The notes: generated by a model from the sequence alone, not told the origin. 64,000 nt of DNA from Nemertoderma westbladi (GCA_032718475.1 JAUCBJ010007524.1:1-64000); one strand, 5' to 3'; numbered from the stretch's first letter, positions 11,501-20,858 are shown. A program made the numbers and translations.

Positions 11501-13756
11501 TTGATTAACAACAAGCTGAAGGTTCCTCGGGCGGAGTTAAAAGCAGCTTTATACGCTACAGCTATCGGCCGGAATGTAACAGAACAGATCGATTATCCAC
11601 TGGAGAAAACTGTTTATTGGACCGACGCTTTACTTGTGTTGGAGTATATAACGAATGAAGTCTGTCAGTTCAGCGTCTTTGTTACTAACAGAGTGGCCAT
11701 TATTCTTAGTCGCACAACGATAGATCAATGGAGACATTGCCCTGGTACGATTAACCCAGCTGACATCGCCTCCAGGGGAGCAACTCCACAGGAACTGATA
11801 GATACTCCTGACTGGTTGGGTGGACCCGACTTCCTGAGCAAGGAAGAGGATGAATGGCCTCCTCACCTTACTACGGCTGAGATTAGACAAGCCAAGGGAG
11901 CGGAGAAAGTCAAACCCAAAACTCGGACAAGTAAATCGAAGTTATTTAAACCGACAATCGATCTATCTGTATTACATACTGCCGAAAACGATACTTCGGA
12001 TCCACAATCCCTCGCCACAAACAAGTCTGTTGTGGAAATTAGAGACAGAGATTGGAAATCTGGGATACCAGACGTCTCGCAAGGAATCTCACCCCTGCTG
12101 CAGAGAGCACTGCATCATTACAGTTCCTGGAATCGTCTCTGTAAAGCCGTCACATACTTAAAGAGATGTTTTCACCATCACTACTCCAGGACGCAGACCA
12201 CTAGTGATCCTGCTCCAGTGACATCTGCGCAAGTTAATGTTATTAAAGATCTACCTAAGTACAAGATATCAGACCGGTTTCTAAAGGAGAAGATCTGTTA
12301 CCAGGAGCATGAAGACACTAATAAGCAGCTACTGAGACTCCTACAATGCTATGAGGATTCCGATAGGTATTTTCTGTTGTTAAGAAATCCGCAGATGCGC
12401 TTAAGGGATCGCTTCTCTAGCACAATGATAGATGGGTTAATACGTGTTGGAGGAAGGCTTACCAACGCCCCATTATCCTTTGACACTAAATTCCCTATAC
12501 TCATTAGAAATCTTGAAGTACAAATCAAGATGATTGTAGATGTTCACAGTAAACTGTATCATGCTGGTAGAGAGCGAGTTCTTAGCGAAATTCGAACTCG
12601 CTATTATTTTCATAAACCACGTAGAGCTCTGAACCAAGTTCTTAGGAACTGCATACCTTGTAGGAAAGCATTCAGTAGGCCTTTAACACAGCAAGAGGCA
12701 GAATTACCTAGGGAACGAGTAAGCTTTTATGAACCACCCTTTACTAATACTGGTGTGGATTTATTTGGCCCTATTGAAGTGTATCATGCCAGGACTATAG
12801 TCAAGAGATGGTGTGTAATCTTTGTCTGCATGACTTGTAGAGCTATCCATCTCGATATGGTGAACGATCTATCTACTAACAGCTTCGTCTTATGTTTACG
12901 ACGACAGATCGCTCGTTTCGGAACTAGCAACACGATGAGATCCGATAAGGGAACGAACTTCATTGGTGCCAACAACGAAATTCAGGCTTACGTAAAGGAC
13001 TGGAATCAAAGACAGGTGGACGACCAGCTACGGATAACGGCGTCTAGCTGGACCTTTAACGCCGCCGACGCCCCTTGGTGGGGAGGAAGTTGGGAGAGAT
13101 TAATTCGAAGTGTCAAGACCGCATTTCACTTTATAGTGCCGTGCCGCGCATATCTCACCGACGAACTTCTGCGGACGTTAATGGAAGAAATCGCTGCCTA
13201 TCTTAACGAGAGACCGCTTATGCCAGTCTCATCGAGTCTCGACTCCCTGGAAGCGCTAACACCCGCGCACTTCCTACTTAAGAAACCTGTAGCCATGCTC
13301 CCACAATCCGAGATTGCCGATGGAGATGAATACTGTCGTCGAACTTGGCAGCTTATGCAGTTGCTATCCCGTCGTTTCGCTGACCATTTTGAGAAACATT
13401 ATCTGCCCACGCTACAACTTCGAACTAAGTGGTTTGCGCAGCAGGAAAATGTCAGCGCCGGAGACATGGTCCTTATTGTAGATCCGGACCTTCCACGTAG
13501 ACGGTGGCAGATAGGTCGTATCATCGAGACGCACATCTCGGAGGATGGTCTAGTGCGCTCAGTAGAACTCGTCGTCATGCGACGTAACTTCAAGAAACCC
13601 GGCATAATCTTTGAGACGCAACAACTCAATCGCCCGGTTGGTCGTTTATGTTTGCTGGAAAGAGACCGGGAACTCTCCGGAAACTATGGAAGGCAAGAAA
13701 CCCTTCCCACGACCACCTCCCTAATACCTCAAACATCTAGGGGCTCCTCAACGTAG
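5600..13756 (+). CDS. BEL/Pao Gag-Pol polyprotein (2,718 aa)
   Basis: This polyprotein builds the retrotransposon particle and carries the enzymes for reverse transcription and integration. The Gag part has a highly charged helical tract of AEAEAERK-type repeats (about residues 393-480), then a BEL-type capsid-like region with FNGDEMKW near 809 and CCHC-like knuckles near 1086, 1119 and 1139. The aspartic protease motif LLDSGSTGTFID has its catalytic Asp at 1263. Reverse transcriptase follows, with YMDD at 1758-1761. RNase H has FGDAS with Asp 1938. Integrase has an HHCC region (about 2315-2355) and the DDE triad D2387, D2449, E2499. A GDMVLIVDPDLPRRRW motif near 2622 matches the C-terminal domain typical of BEL integrases. 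There are no stops or missing catalytic residues. ATG 5600 is the first Met of the open frame. AATAAA at 14050-14055 could end a Gag-Pol mRNA. Confidence 0.95.
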   Translation: MSDTQQNLSDSLIDTTICDTDRSVERLRKEFSSPPTARKVIPPVVSDPRLIHHRSIIGTRAQVKRNQEAVVLSQQHLGQEPTSQRPDSSSSSDTVELTPERGVQMAATVYSDPLLTLPAAVLTTIFIAVEEHQADWARNKRATQENYAGYTREELMPIVESQWKFPGLGLPLDLSEATWEDIHRMGVAKDTMDPAVWKRSAAGYVQGFFGSLERLEEQLFRQPQGPQEQEELLYQVRERTLRIRLILSAFEETSKRRQDTSLQVAVKTWLHRVGLKVQETAQWKSQLAERSTYEEQTDVTLSQAESEETAEKPRTRDAIDIYLSDYQRFLGDEELRRRLSGLSPNSEGTKLVLDSIDAEMLAANQAEFDEKLRLTRVREEQVKKERIEKRKVAAAAAAEAEAERKAAEAEAERKSAEAEAERKAAKAEAERKAAEAEAERKAAKAEAERKAAEAEAERKAAVAEAERRASEETIQLELENLQETQDSINKQFTANQMQMMRKSTPKRQGYTSSEEGETTDPEGGGNRSHLSRRRKTSYRRKLPDLPPAVRRQLASTDLSSIEPTAQSIKVKRLPTIVDEPEIIRPVVPKVTSVLETPVLPELNSKFPLHSTTLPVPGRTVQENIPVRIAEREIKDLSPVVPRQPATMLVTPASAVEWVEEGRRGMNLLLGQMQETVHQLKGTVREGRAELQEVQQSIALERDKLVNIQKGIPIPPVTLCQPVRSEVLHAQGVEPTRIYTASEVETPIANPIKGDYTPVANDIPYRPDNNPRNLYTDNSILNNTMAQESFTRQMARTEARQAFKVGEIVKFNGDEMKWLPFNEYYKDSIQNSVLSNGEKLRFLIKCLEGPPKLMALKFIGHPDGLRQVWDTLNIRYGNKDNIAKYLYAKLVAPRHFLSSGIIEFSDEIQEICRQLDWLGKSHEYQSSMVIGAVVSTLPKGRVCTRWDKKVLYMNEQQRRSPTMADLMSFLDGEVKLQLIKQSREKTSENKVSEKPTSRRRVTPVFYTDDGESQASQEEDSGKDTDRSYYVDKTSKDVSKYKARNNDRREQVAKTPPQSPNRMHRRKPEEKTRVHQVTQGKLSNIKPNCALCDGTHRLSACAEFLKKSLVDRRTVVWDKRLCYNCLRPGHQRRTCYSDIKCAKCGAKHHILLHSEFERDRQSQVSEPELHVQFSDVNDTNQESEMEGFYTDEISDANESCYLINTAVYRALTYEKDINDEFPPTTFAKQPSWKAPASNVGIREFPVVQVRVHGLNKSYIVNALLDSGSTGTFIDQELAEDIFAGQPKFRTKLNMSGIMQVWKSTLTADYYVGMLSTPQDKLGTQGIRSVKMVAIKNFATTQADLYNWDEDESIQHLKIPRFQTDYPGVQILIGQNAHEALETLEKRPAQPQPLQTYAVRTRIGWYFTGPSRRTLEERMPHEQIYQVNDWEVESSEVDELTEGTPYSSDNDDIYQLFEEENTIDLLTENQTWKNQANLCQLIRPTESIIYNDELNDEVERYNARTRDELAVRFFTQELVEPNSYDKALSIEEERAKQIQETTTRFLKDQGRYEIGLPFRKREPRFINNRPLAEKRINQLHRRLTANASAKEMYQTQLKKFITKGYAERVPEGTPITERTYYLTHHYVPKPGKPHEVRVVFDGSALYMGQSLNSELLPGPNLLQSLLGILLRLRQYSIAFASDIEGMFLQVKALDRDRDSLRFLWWPEGDLNQKPVEYWMTIQAFGIISSPSNACSVVRTTADDNRDAFSKEVIDNIKRDIYMDDNLKSLPSVKEALDVAKGTVECLKRGGFRLTKFTSNSHEFLEAIPVEDRGAKDLDLIHDDLPETKTLGLKWDTERDILFFQLKQRDNPVRTKRICLSILSTYFDPLGFISPVILIARSLVQQMWLENHSWDYPLKGELLKKWMKWEDSLPAIENFIISRSYFGHVLPTYSYQLHVFGDASDMGIGIVAYLRVETPDGIKVALVTSKALINNKLKVPRAELKAALYATAIGRNVTEQIDYPLEKTVYWTDALLVLEYITNEVCQFSVFVTNRVAIILSRTTIDQWRHCPGTINPADIASRGATPQELIDTPDWLGGPDFLSKEEDEWPPHLTTAEIRQAKGAEKVKPKTRTSKSKLFKPTIDLSVLHTAENDTSDPQSLATNKSVVEIRDRDWKSGIPDVSQGISPLLQRALHHYSSWNRLCKAVTYLKRCFHHHYSRTQTTSDPAPVTSAQVNVIKDLPKYKISDRFLKEKICYQEHEDTNKQLLRLLQCYEDSDRYFLLLRNPQMRLRDRFSSTMIDGLIRVGGRLTNAPLSFDTKFPILIRNLEVQIKMIVDVHSKLYHAGRERVLSEIRTRYYFHKPRRALNQVLRNCIPCRKAFSRPLTQQEAELPRERVSFYEPPFTNTGVDLFGPIEVYHARTIVKRWCVIFVCMTCRAIHLDMVNDLSTNSFVLCLRRQIARFGTSNTMRSDKGTNFIGANNEIQAYVKDWNQRQVDDQLRITASSWTFNAADAPWWGGSWERLIRSVKTAFHFIVPCRAYLTDELLRTLMEEIAAYLNERPLMPVSSSLDSLEALTPAHFLLKKPVAMLPQSEIADGDEYCRRTWQLMQLLSRRFADHFEKHYLPTLQLRTKWFAQQENVSAGDMVLIVDPDLPRRRWQIGRIIETHISEDGLVRSVELVVMRRNFKKPGIIFETQQLNRPVGRLCLLERDRELSGNYGRQETLPTTTSLIPQTSRGSST
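6776..7000 (+). repeat. 27-nt coding repeat in Gag
   Basis: About eight in-frame copies of a 27-nt unit encode AEAEAERKA-type 9-mers. The encoded peptide should form a long, highly charged single helix or coiled coil. Variants replace one residue (K/E/S/V), so copy number may vary between insertions. Confidence 0.85.
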
Positions 13757-15372
13757 TACGTCTGGAGTGGGTGTATGTCTATATTATTTATCTATTTTTA
13801 TTACATTTTATATGTAAATGTTATTATGTACGTTATTATAATCGTTTTTATTTAATTTTATTTAGTAAAATGTTATTTTAGAATATTTAGTAAATTAGTG
13901 CAATATATTAGTGTTTATTACGTATTTAATTACTTATAATATATTTAGTGCGACGGCAAGAAATAATTATTTTCTCTTTCCTTACTGTCCGTATTATATT
14001 ATAAATGCGAGACTATAGTAAGATGACATGTCAGTACTTATTAAAGTACAATAAAGCCACTACTATATTTAAGTATTATTGGTAGGCAGAGTATTAGGAA
14101 TGCAAAGTTCAGATCCTCGTGTCTCGGCTAAACCAAGCTCTGGGTAGACCTTGGAAACGAATTGCCTCTTCACACTGACATTGCTTCGTGCGATATTGCT
14201 CTTCTACCTTATAACAAATAATACATATAGTAGCGTGATGTCCCTCTAACAGTAGCGTAAATCGCAAATAAATCTGTTAAACTTTTTGACCATCTGTAAT
14301 TCTAGTCGATTAAGATATCGTGGCACCCACCGATATACATGAAAGACAAATTCTAGAATCAGTGGTTAACGTCCCCAGACAAGTTCTGGAATAAATCGGT
14401 GCTCATCCTAAATATTAATTTAATATTTATTAAAATCTGTAAAACCCCGATCCTTTAAAATTTCTAGTCAATTAAGATATCGCAGTATTTACCGATATTC
14501 TTAGAAGGACTATTTTATAGAATTAAGGATCCTAAGTCCCCAGATATGCTCTGGAATAAAATTTGTGTCAATTTAACATCAAATAATAAAATTCACGGGA
14601 ATAAATTTAAATTCATATTCAAATGAATTTCATAAATTGTCATTTTGTGCAATTTATAACATTCCCAAAATTCCAGTAATTAATAGATCATGGGAGCGGA
14701 GATTCATATTGAGTGTACTAGAGTGCGAGAATCTCCAACATATAGTCAATAGCCGATAAAATTTATAAAATCATGCATAAAGAGGATATTGACAATTAAA
14801 GAATTACTATTAAATAGCATCACAGATCTGTATGCATGAGAATTACCCTAATTCTACCGCTAGTTTTCCATAATGTCACCATGGCAACACCCACGCTAGA
14901 ATTAGAAGCAAGTTAAAGGAACAATAAAAAGCTTGCCCCATTGCGTAGCATAAGAGTATACATAGCGCACTATTAGTATCCAAGGATACATAGTAATAAC
15001 GTGACATTCTGGAAGACACTGATTAACGGACAAATGGCCTGCATGTGTGCAGTAAGTAATGATTGTATGGAATTTGTGCGTTTATAGGTGAATGTTACTA
15101 CTAAAGTGTGTTTACAGTAGCTAATCGCAATTGTAAAGTAGCCCTAACTCTACCGAGATAACCTCAAGTGGATTCAAGCCTTTGGGACGGACAGTGGTGG
15201 GACTTGTGCCGGTTATCGTTGTCGTGCTGTTGCTACATGTTGGCGTAAACACCGCGACGACGGTACATCGGCGCTGAGAAACCCACTGTCCGGGGGCAAA
15301 GACTAGTAGGCAGCGACGCCCGCTTGCCTAAATATTAACTCATACTGATATTAATAAACTCAGATAGCAGAT
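13757..15372 (+). other. BEL spacer between Gag-Pol and ORF2
   Basis: No ORF is supported. The spacer holds an AATAAA at 14050-14055, a diverged direct duplication (CTAGTC[G/A]ATTAAGATATCG at about 14303 and 14464; GTCCCCAGA at 14371 and 14536) and, close to ORF2, a GC-rich island (about 15170-15330). In that island GGACAGTGG at 15189-15197 pairs with CCACTGTCC at 15283-15291. Such structure so close to ORF2 may affect its expression, for example from a spliced or internally initiated RNA, but this is inference. Confidence 0.6.
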
Positions 15373-18300
15373 ATGACGGAATTGATAGAAGATGACCTTG
15401 GTATTAGAGAGCGATATACTCTACCTTTACAAGCGTTTGTGGATAGCTTGATACGCGGTGAAGCCGATCCGACTATTACGGAGGACGATGGTCGTTATAT
15501 CGAACCGCCGATGTCCCAGGAACAACTTACTCGTGAATTGGACTATAGAAAATTCACCGCTCGCTATACGAATCGTAATGGTACGTATATGGACTTCTTA
15601 ACTACCGGCCATCCTACCGATTTACATGATACGGAAATGGATGAGAGAGAAGAAGCCGCTTTAGCCCAACCCGAAGCTCAGATACTCATAACCGATCTCT
15701 ACTCTAAAACCGTCCGTCATCCCTCGATGGTTCCGCATTTCGGAGACAAACTTTTTGCAAAGATACAACCCCAACCGGTTGATATCAGCATAAGATCGCA
15801 AAATCTTATCGCTGACGCTCCTATGTTACAGCGTCCGCCAATCGAGGCCGCTCGAGTTGACGGTATACTCGTTGAACCTCCGGACAATCGAGCGGATCTT
15901 GTCCGTCGTATGGTACACGATGTCAACATACGCGCTAGACCTTTACAGAACTCTTTTTATGGAATTAAAGACCACCCTTATTACGTTAATCTGACTCAAT
16001 ATTATATGGTAAAACCAGAAGATCCGACGCATAATTTAAAGTTTCTACCACTAATAAATCCTCTGGACATTGTCGAACTCGAACAATTGCAAAAACATCT
16101 GGATCAGTTAGTAAAGGTAAACTCATTTCGAAAACCATATAACGTTTCTCGAATAGAGAAGGATACAGAACCTCCTTATAATCTCGATGGATTTATTAAA
16201 ACTCGATTAGTCCATTGGAATCTAGACGTATTATTCGAGGAGGAGAAAATACAAAGATATGGAAATGTGGAGACGTATACCACTCGATACATGAAGTATA
16301 GTGATCTCCCTGACGCTAATCAATGCGCCACCTTGTGGCATCCAGTAGGGATGACCCTCGAGAACGCCACCAAAGAGTGGAATGAAACTCTTAATATCAT
16401 TGAGATGTATGGCGTTGTTACTTACGATAATGAAGGTAGCGTTCCAATCGGAGAATTAGGAACTACGCGCATGATACACATACGCGGATTAGCTGGTCCC
16501 ACTCACGTGTTTACGCGAGCGTGTTCCGACGTGATCGATTATTCCTTTGAAACTCTCACCGAAACGCAAAAGAATCTCCGACATGGACAATTCGAACTCG
16601 CGCAGCGTTACGTCATTGACACCGAACGCAAACCGGCCATGGGTATCGATGGATCGATGTTACCCCAGCCCGTTCTCGAGATGTTATTCAACGAAAGAAT
16701 CATTAAAATCGGCTCAGCTGTTTACGGAGATCTCCAAAACGACTTTCGGAATATGGAAAATATCCCCTATCCTTTCGTGGATACTCAGCTGATAGCTCCT
16801 TGGGCCGAAGGCCGAGGTTTCTTTCGCACCATGTATGCTAATGCGTCTAGCAACATTACAAAGGTGCAACGAACTTCCATCGGACATCTTGCTTTTCAGG
16901 AATACGGATGGAATTTCAAGGTCGGAAATCCCATCAACTATCAACAAGTATACGGAGACCATTATTCTCGATTATACTTTGACGGACCGTTGACCGCACC
17001 TGGCGCCGTGTATAGCTTCATGAGTGTTCCACTCCGCCCCTCCTTAGCTATCTACACGATCTTCGAAAACACCGCACTTTCCGGTTGGCTAGCCGATGTG
17101 TGCAGTCGTACTATACGCGCCCATCCATTAATACTTGGGACCAAACTCGCTAAGCTAGATGAACATAATAAATTCATCCGCTTTGAATGTTTCCGACGAT
17201 TTTTAACCCCGTTTCGCAACGTAGATAGCCAATTCAAAGACCGCGCTTTGACCAAGCTCAGCTTAAGAGACTCGGCTGCGGAGAAGTTAGATAGCGCTGG
17301 ATTTGCTATTTTCAAAGACATTTGTATAATAAACCTGCACTCCTCTGTTATCCAAAGACCTCGAATCCCCACAGGTTATTCTGTCGGGGAAATTCAGACA
17401 GTAGGTCCACTTGAAGAGACAGCCATGCCTACCTCAACTATACAAGGGGAAGACGAACCCATATGCTTAGAATCTGAAGAGATTCAGCCCCCCACGTCTC
17501 GGAGTAGCGATAGCGACTACATATTGGAATGGTATCAAGGTCCACAGTGTCTTACTGCATATGATTATCGCCATGCCAATTATGTTTCTCGACAACGTTG
17601 CCGGCTGTGCGCATCGAGAGACCATATTACATCTATGGACACCAACGATCTCTGTTCCTATTTCCACGAGCAACCGTCGATGGAAATCTATTGTGCATAT
17701 TGCCGGCTTAATAATTTGCACATTTTTGCTGTCTGCCCCCAATTTATGACTCAATGCCATCATTGTCAATTAAAAGCCAGCTTTGATTGTCCCTTTAATC
17801 ATGATTTAGAGAGCGTAGATGAAATGATTGTACTACGTTATATCAGAGCTTGGGAAGCGAACGCTGATTTACATTGTGATTCACGCCATCGCTATTACCC
17901 TGGACGCGCTTACGAAGGAGTTTATGCGTTCCATCCTTATTTGTTTGCCTCCGTCGAGCAGAAATCACGCCTATCAAGTTATGAACTACTGAAGCGCGTT
18001 GGAGAATGTATTTCAACCAAATATGTACGCAAATTTCTCAGGAGCATTAATCCGAGTGACATCTATTCTTACAACTTAATAAACTTTATCCGTCACGACC
18101 CTGCCTATGGAGACTTATTTGTCAACTCACACCCCGAGTTACAGGAAGTATATCGACGGCCTTACGAGTACCGAGCCCGCGAACGCGAGTTGGAAAGAAC
18201 CATTAAACCAAGGAAGTTTCTGACTGCCTATGGCCCACCCACGGCTCTCGTTCAGACGACTCTTAAAGGACCCGTAAGAGCAGCCATCTTAAAACGCGCT

Positions 18301-18522
18301 CTAAAGGTCGTTAAACCCCTCCCCACCGAAGTGGAAGTCGACCAACCCGGCACTTCGACCGGCGGATATACCGATCGTAATCCCATACCTTCTGATGCAA
18401 TCATATTGCACCCTTCACCCAGGAGTTATAGCCCTCCTTGTAAAGTGGCTCGCCCCAAAGAGAAAAAGACTCTTGCTAGCTTTAAAAAACTGCGTAAACG
18501 CCGTCCGCGCAAGAAAGACTAA
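15373..18522 (+). CDS. Unknown 1,049-aa ORF2 in env position of BEL/Pao element
   Basis: I do not recognise this protein. It sits downstream of Pol, where some BEL/Pao elements carry an envelope-like gene, but I see neither a signal peptide nor a hydrophobic stretch long enough for a transmembrane anchor, so it is unlikely to be an envelope. The first 650 residues look soluble and globular, rich in Tyr, Pro and Arg. A Cys/His-rich region at about residues 735-815 contains CRLCASRDH, CAYC, CHHC and CPFNH, suggesting zinc binding. The C-terminal 100 residues are Pro/Ser-rich and end in a very basic tail (LRKRRPRKKD). Acidic Glu-rich patches precede the Cys region. A zinc- and nucleic-acid-binding accessory protein or a second structural protein are both possible. 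Uninterrupted 3.1-kb coding capacity in a young element argues that it is a real gene. Confidence 0.85.
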   Translation: MTELIEDDLGIRERYTLPLQAFVDSLIRGEADPTITEDDGRYIEPPMSQEQLTRELDYRKFTARYTNRNGTYMDFLTTGHPTDLHDTEMDEREEAALAQPEAQILITDLYSKTVRHPSMVPHFGDKLFAKIQPQPVDISIRSQNLIADAPMLQRPPIEAARVDGILVEPPDNRADLVRRMVHDVNIRARPLQNSFYGIKDHPYYVNLTQYYMVKPEDPTHNLKFLPLINPLDIVELEQLQKHLDQLVKVNSFRKPYNVSRIEKDTEPPYNLDGFIKTRLVHWNLDVLFEEEKIQRYGNVETYTTRYMKYSDLPDANQCATLWHPVGMTLENATKEWNETLNIIEMYGVVTYDNEGSVPIGELGTTRMIHIRGLAGPTHVFTRACSDVIDYSFETLTETQKNLRHGQFELAQRYVIDTERKPAMGIDGSMLPQPVLEMLFNERIIKIGSAVYGDLQNDFRNMENIPYPFVDTQLIAPWAEGRGFFRTMYANASSNITKVQRTSIGHLAFQEYGWNFKVGNPINYQQVYGDHYSRLYFDGPLTAPGAVYSFMSVPLRPSLAIYTIFENTALSGWLADVCSRTIRAHPLILGTKLAKLDEHNKFIRFECFRRFLTPFRNVDSQFKDRALTKLSLRDSAAEKLDSAGFAIFKDICIINLHSSVIQRPRIPTGYSVGEIQTVGPLEETAMPTSTIQGEDEPICLESEEIQPPTSRSSDSDYILEWYQGPQCLTAYDYRHANYVSRQRCRLCASRDHITSMDTNDLCSYFHEQPSMEIYCAYCRLNNLHIFAVCPQFMTQCHHCQLKASFDCPFNHDLESVDEMIVLRYIRAWEANADLHCDSRHRYYPGRAYEGVYAFHPYLFASVEQKSRLSSYELLKRVGECISTKYVRKFLRSINPSDIYSYNLINFIRHDPAYGDLFVNSHPELQEVYRRPYEYRARERELERTIKPRKFLTAYGPPTALVQTTLKGPVRAAILKRALKVVKPLPTEVEVDQPGTSTGGYTDRNPIPSDAIILHPSPRSYSPPCKVARPKEKKTLASFKKLRKRRPRKKD

Positions 18523-18586
18523 CTGTTTAGAGTATTTTTATATTTTAGAAACTGTGATTTTGTATATTTTATAGACTTAAATCCCA

Positions 18587-18600
18587 TTTTCTGGGAGCGG
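18587..18600 (+). other. Polypurine-tract-like site
   Basis: The sequence just before the 3' LTR reads TTTTCTGGGAGCGG. Its purine-rich GGGAGCGG end directly abuts the LTR start and is the expected plus-strand priming site. It is short for a polypurine tract. Confidence 0.55.
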
Positions 18601-19798
18601 TGTAAAAGCTTTTGTGGGATAACTGATTCGTTTGCTTTGCTAACCAGTTCCCCCCCAGTCGCTGAATACTCTAAAAAGGGATATCTAGCTAGAATAGTGC
18701 AAGCTACCGGCTGATTGGCTGATTTGCTGTGCGAAGGGATCTGGGTTCTGCTCGATCGGCCAACCAGCTTAGGGAGGTTGCCTCAGCCCTGTTTTCCGTA
18801 TCGGCCAATAGAATTTGAGTTGGCGTTGATTTTGACCTATCCCAGAGCTACTGAACTGAATTTCCTATCTGTATGCTCATCCTCTGTGTTGGACGGGAGC
18901 TTCGGGGAATAAGGGTAGTTGGTATCCTCGTATAGAGTAGTAGTTATATGATTCTTCATATTATTCTGTTGTTGTGTTCCCATTTTTCGCCAGAACACCG
19001 GCTTTTGGGAAGAACTCTAGTAAAACTGCTTAAATTATAGAAAGTATAACTGTTACCTAACTAACTCACTAGTAGTCATATGATTCTCCCGAACTTAACT
19101 TATTAATTATATTGTTTGTACTGTTATTTACCGTCAGTTATTAATTGTATCGATTTGTTGATGAAATATTGCCCTTTGGAGAATACTGATAAATCACCCA
19201 AAATTCCCAATTTTCTTGATACACTACAGGTTAGAGAGACAGGCTATACATAACAATTGCGATTTATATCAATGTGGTGTGTATTGAATCTCATGTTATT
19301 TAGCAGACACTACATGAGTCAATTGCTGTTCTCTTTATGTGTGATCAAATTTACTGACGGTCGGCAGAATAGTGTGCATGATTGTGATTGGTAACAAAGC
19401 ATTTCCTAAAGAATGCGCCTTATACTTTAATCATAAGCATTATCGTTGCGTTTAGTATAAGTCCTAGCTCTGTTTAAATAGATAGAGCGCCACGTCCAAA
19501 AGGAACTGTTAATATTTCCCGAAAGTTAATAATATCTGTCAGAAATTACATATGAGTGATCAATCGAATAATACAGTAGGTTTACACTGCAATCTTACAC
19601 TGCAATAATAAAATTTAAGCATCCGAATTCAGCCTCCCGGGTGTATCCATCGGGTGAATGATCGCGCATGGGCTGGCTTCGGTTAATGTTTTGTTTATTA
19701 GCATAAAATATTGTCGTATGCTAAAGGTTTTTTAATTAACTAAAAGACATATAAATTTTGGCAGGTTAAACTGCTAAAGGTCTTCAAAAGCGCGAACA
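18601..19798 (+). repeat. 3' LTR of BEL/Pao element
   Basis: This LTR is collinear with the 5' LTR (offset 16,175 bp), with a single visible mismatch, T at 18962 for G at 2787. It starts TGTAAAAGC and ends GCGAACA. Confidence 0.95.
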
Positions 19799-19803
19799 GG
19801 TGT
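19799..19803. repeat. Target site duplication, right copy (GGTGT)
   Basis: This is an exact copy of 2421-2425, immediately after the 3' LTR. Confidence 0.95.
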
Positions 19804-20131
19804 TGACATGATAAATTAATATTTCAGTATCAAAACTATTATTATTATTTTAATTAATTCAATTCGGACTTGCCGACAATAAAATATAAGATAAAATAAA
19901 GTACTGGGATGCATTGCACAAATAAACATGATATATAGCCAGCTATGTATGTAGTTATAAGGAAAATTAGGTTGCACAAAGGTAAACTTCCGAAATCAAA
20001 ATTACGAGTCAAAATGCAGGCCACAGGGGGGCGAGACACAATGAAGTAAAATTAGTATTACATACTATCGCCAAGGTAAGTTTTAATAATTTTTACAAAT
20101 TGGGTTGCCTCCACACCTAAAAATATATTAC
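19804..20131. other. AT-rich intergenic DNA
   Basis: I see no gene, RNA or repeat of note here. Confidence 0.5.
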
Positions 20132-20858
20132 TTAAGGGGGGGGTACACCATTTTCGGACAACTCCTCGATTTATCACTCTCAGCGTTTCAAAATTGTTTG
20201 ATTTTGGCTAAAATTTGGCATATAGGTGCCTAAGATGCTATTCTACATGACAGGCCTGAAATTTTTTTTTTTCGCTTTTTAATATTAGTTAATACTAGTT
20301 AACATAAAAAAAAACTTGGTTGCGCTTAAAACCCTAAGGCTTTTACAGTTTTGAATCTAATCACATGAAAGTTTTTTTATATGATAGATCACAGATGGGG
20401 CAACATAACTATCAGGCGAAATTTTGTTAAAATAATTCTGCACCGCTAGGTGGCGCTGCAAATTTATGCAAATTTTTAGGTTTTTTATAAATAGTATTAA
20501 ATTTTATTAACAAAAAATTTCGAAAAGTTGCCTGATACTTTTATGCAGGGTGGCTATCTAGACACCCACAGGAAGTTTCAGACTAATTACTCAAAAATTG
20601 TAGAAGTAGTAGGGTTTTGAAGTTGACAATTTCATGAAAAAAATATTTGGAGATAATCGACCTTTCATTATACATAGTAATAGTAATTTCAATAGGATTC
20701 CGTAAATGGAAATTTACATAACTTGAAAACTAAAAGAGCTATTAAATAGCGGTTTTCAGATTTGGAAACACCATTCAATGGTGCATTGCAATAGACCATA
20801 AAAAAAATTTCGACATATTTTGGACCAAAATGGTGTACCCCCCCCCCCCCCCCCTTAA
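20132..20858. mobile_element. TTAA-flanked MITE (piggyBac-like)
   Basis: A 719-bp core (20136-20854) has terminal inverted repeats GGGGGGGGTACACCATTTT and AAAATGGTGTACCCC, with the right end expanded to a long C run. TTAA flanks it on both sides (20132-20135 and 20855-20858). TTAA target duplications and G/C-run termini are the hallmark of piggyBac-type insertion. No transposase is encoded, so it is non-autonomous. Confidence 0.8.

Larger units (their letters stand above)
2426..19798 (+). mobile_element. Complete BEL/Pao LTR retrotransposon, 17.4 kb
   Basis: The element has two 1,198-bp LTRs starting TG and ending CA, a perfect GGTGT target duplication, a 2-kb leader, an uninterrupted Gag-Pol ORF, a second large ORF and a purine-rich stretch just before the 3' LTR. 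The order protease, reverse transcriptase, RNase H, integrase and the family-typical C-terminal domain identify BEL/Pao. By eye the LTRs differ at one position (G at 2787, T at 18962), and both ORFs are open, so this is a recent and possibly active insertion. It is unusually long for the family because of the extra 1,049-aa ORF and its 1.6-kb spacer. Confidence 0.93.
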
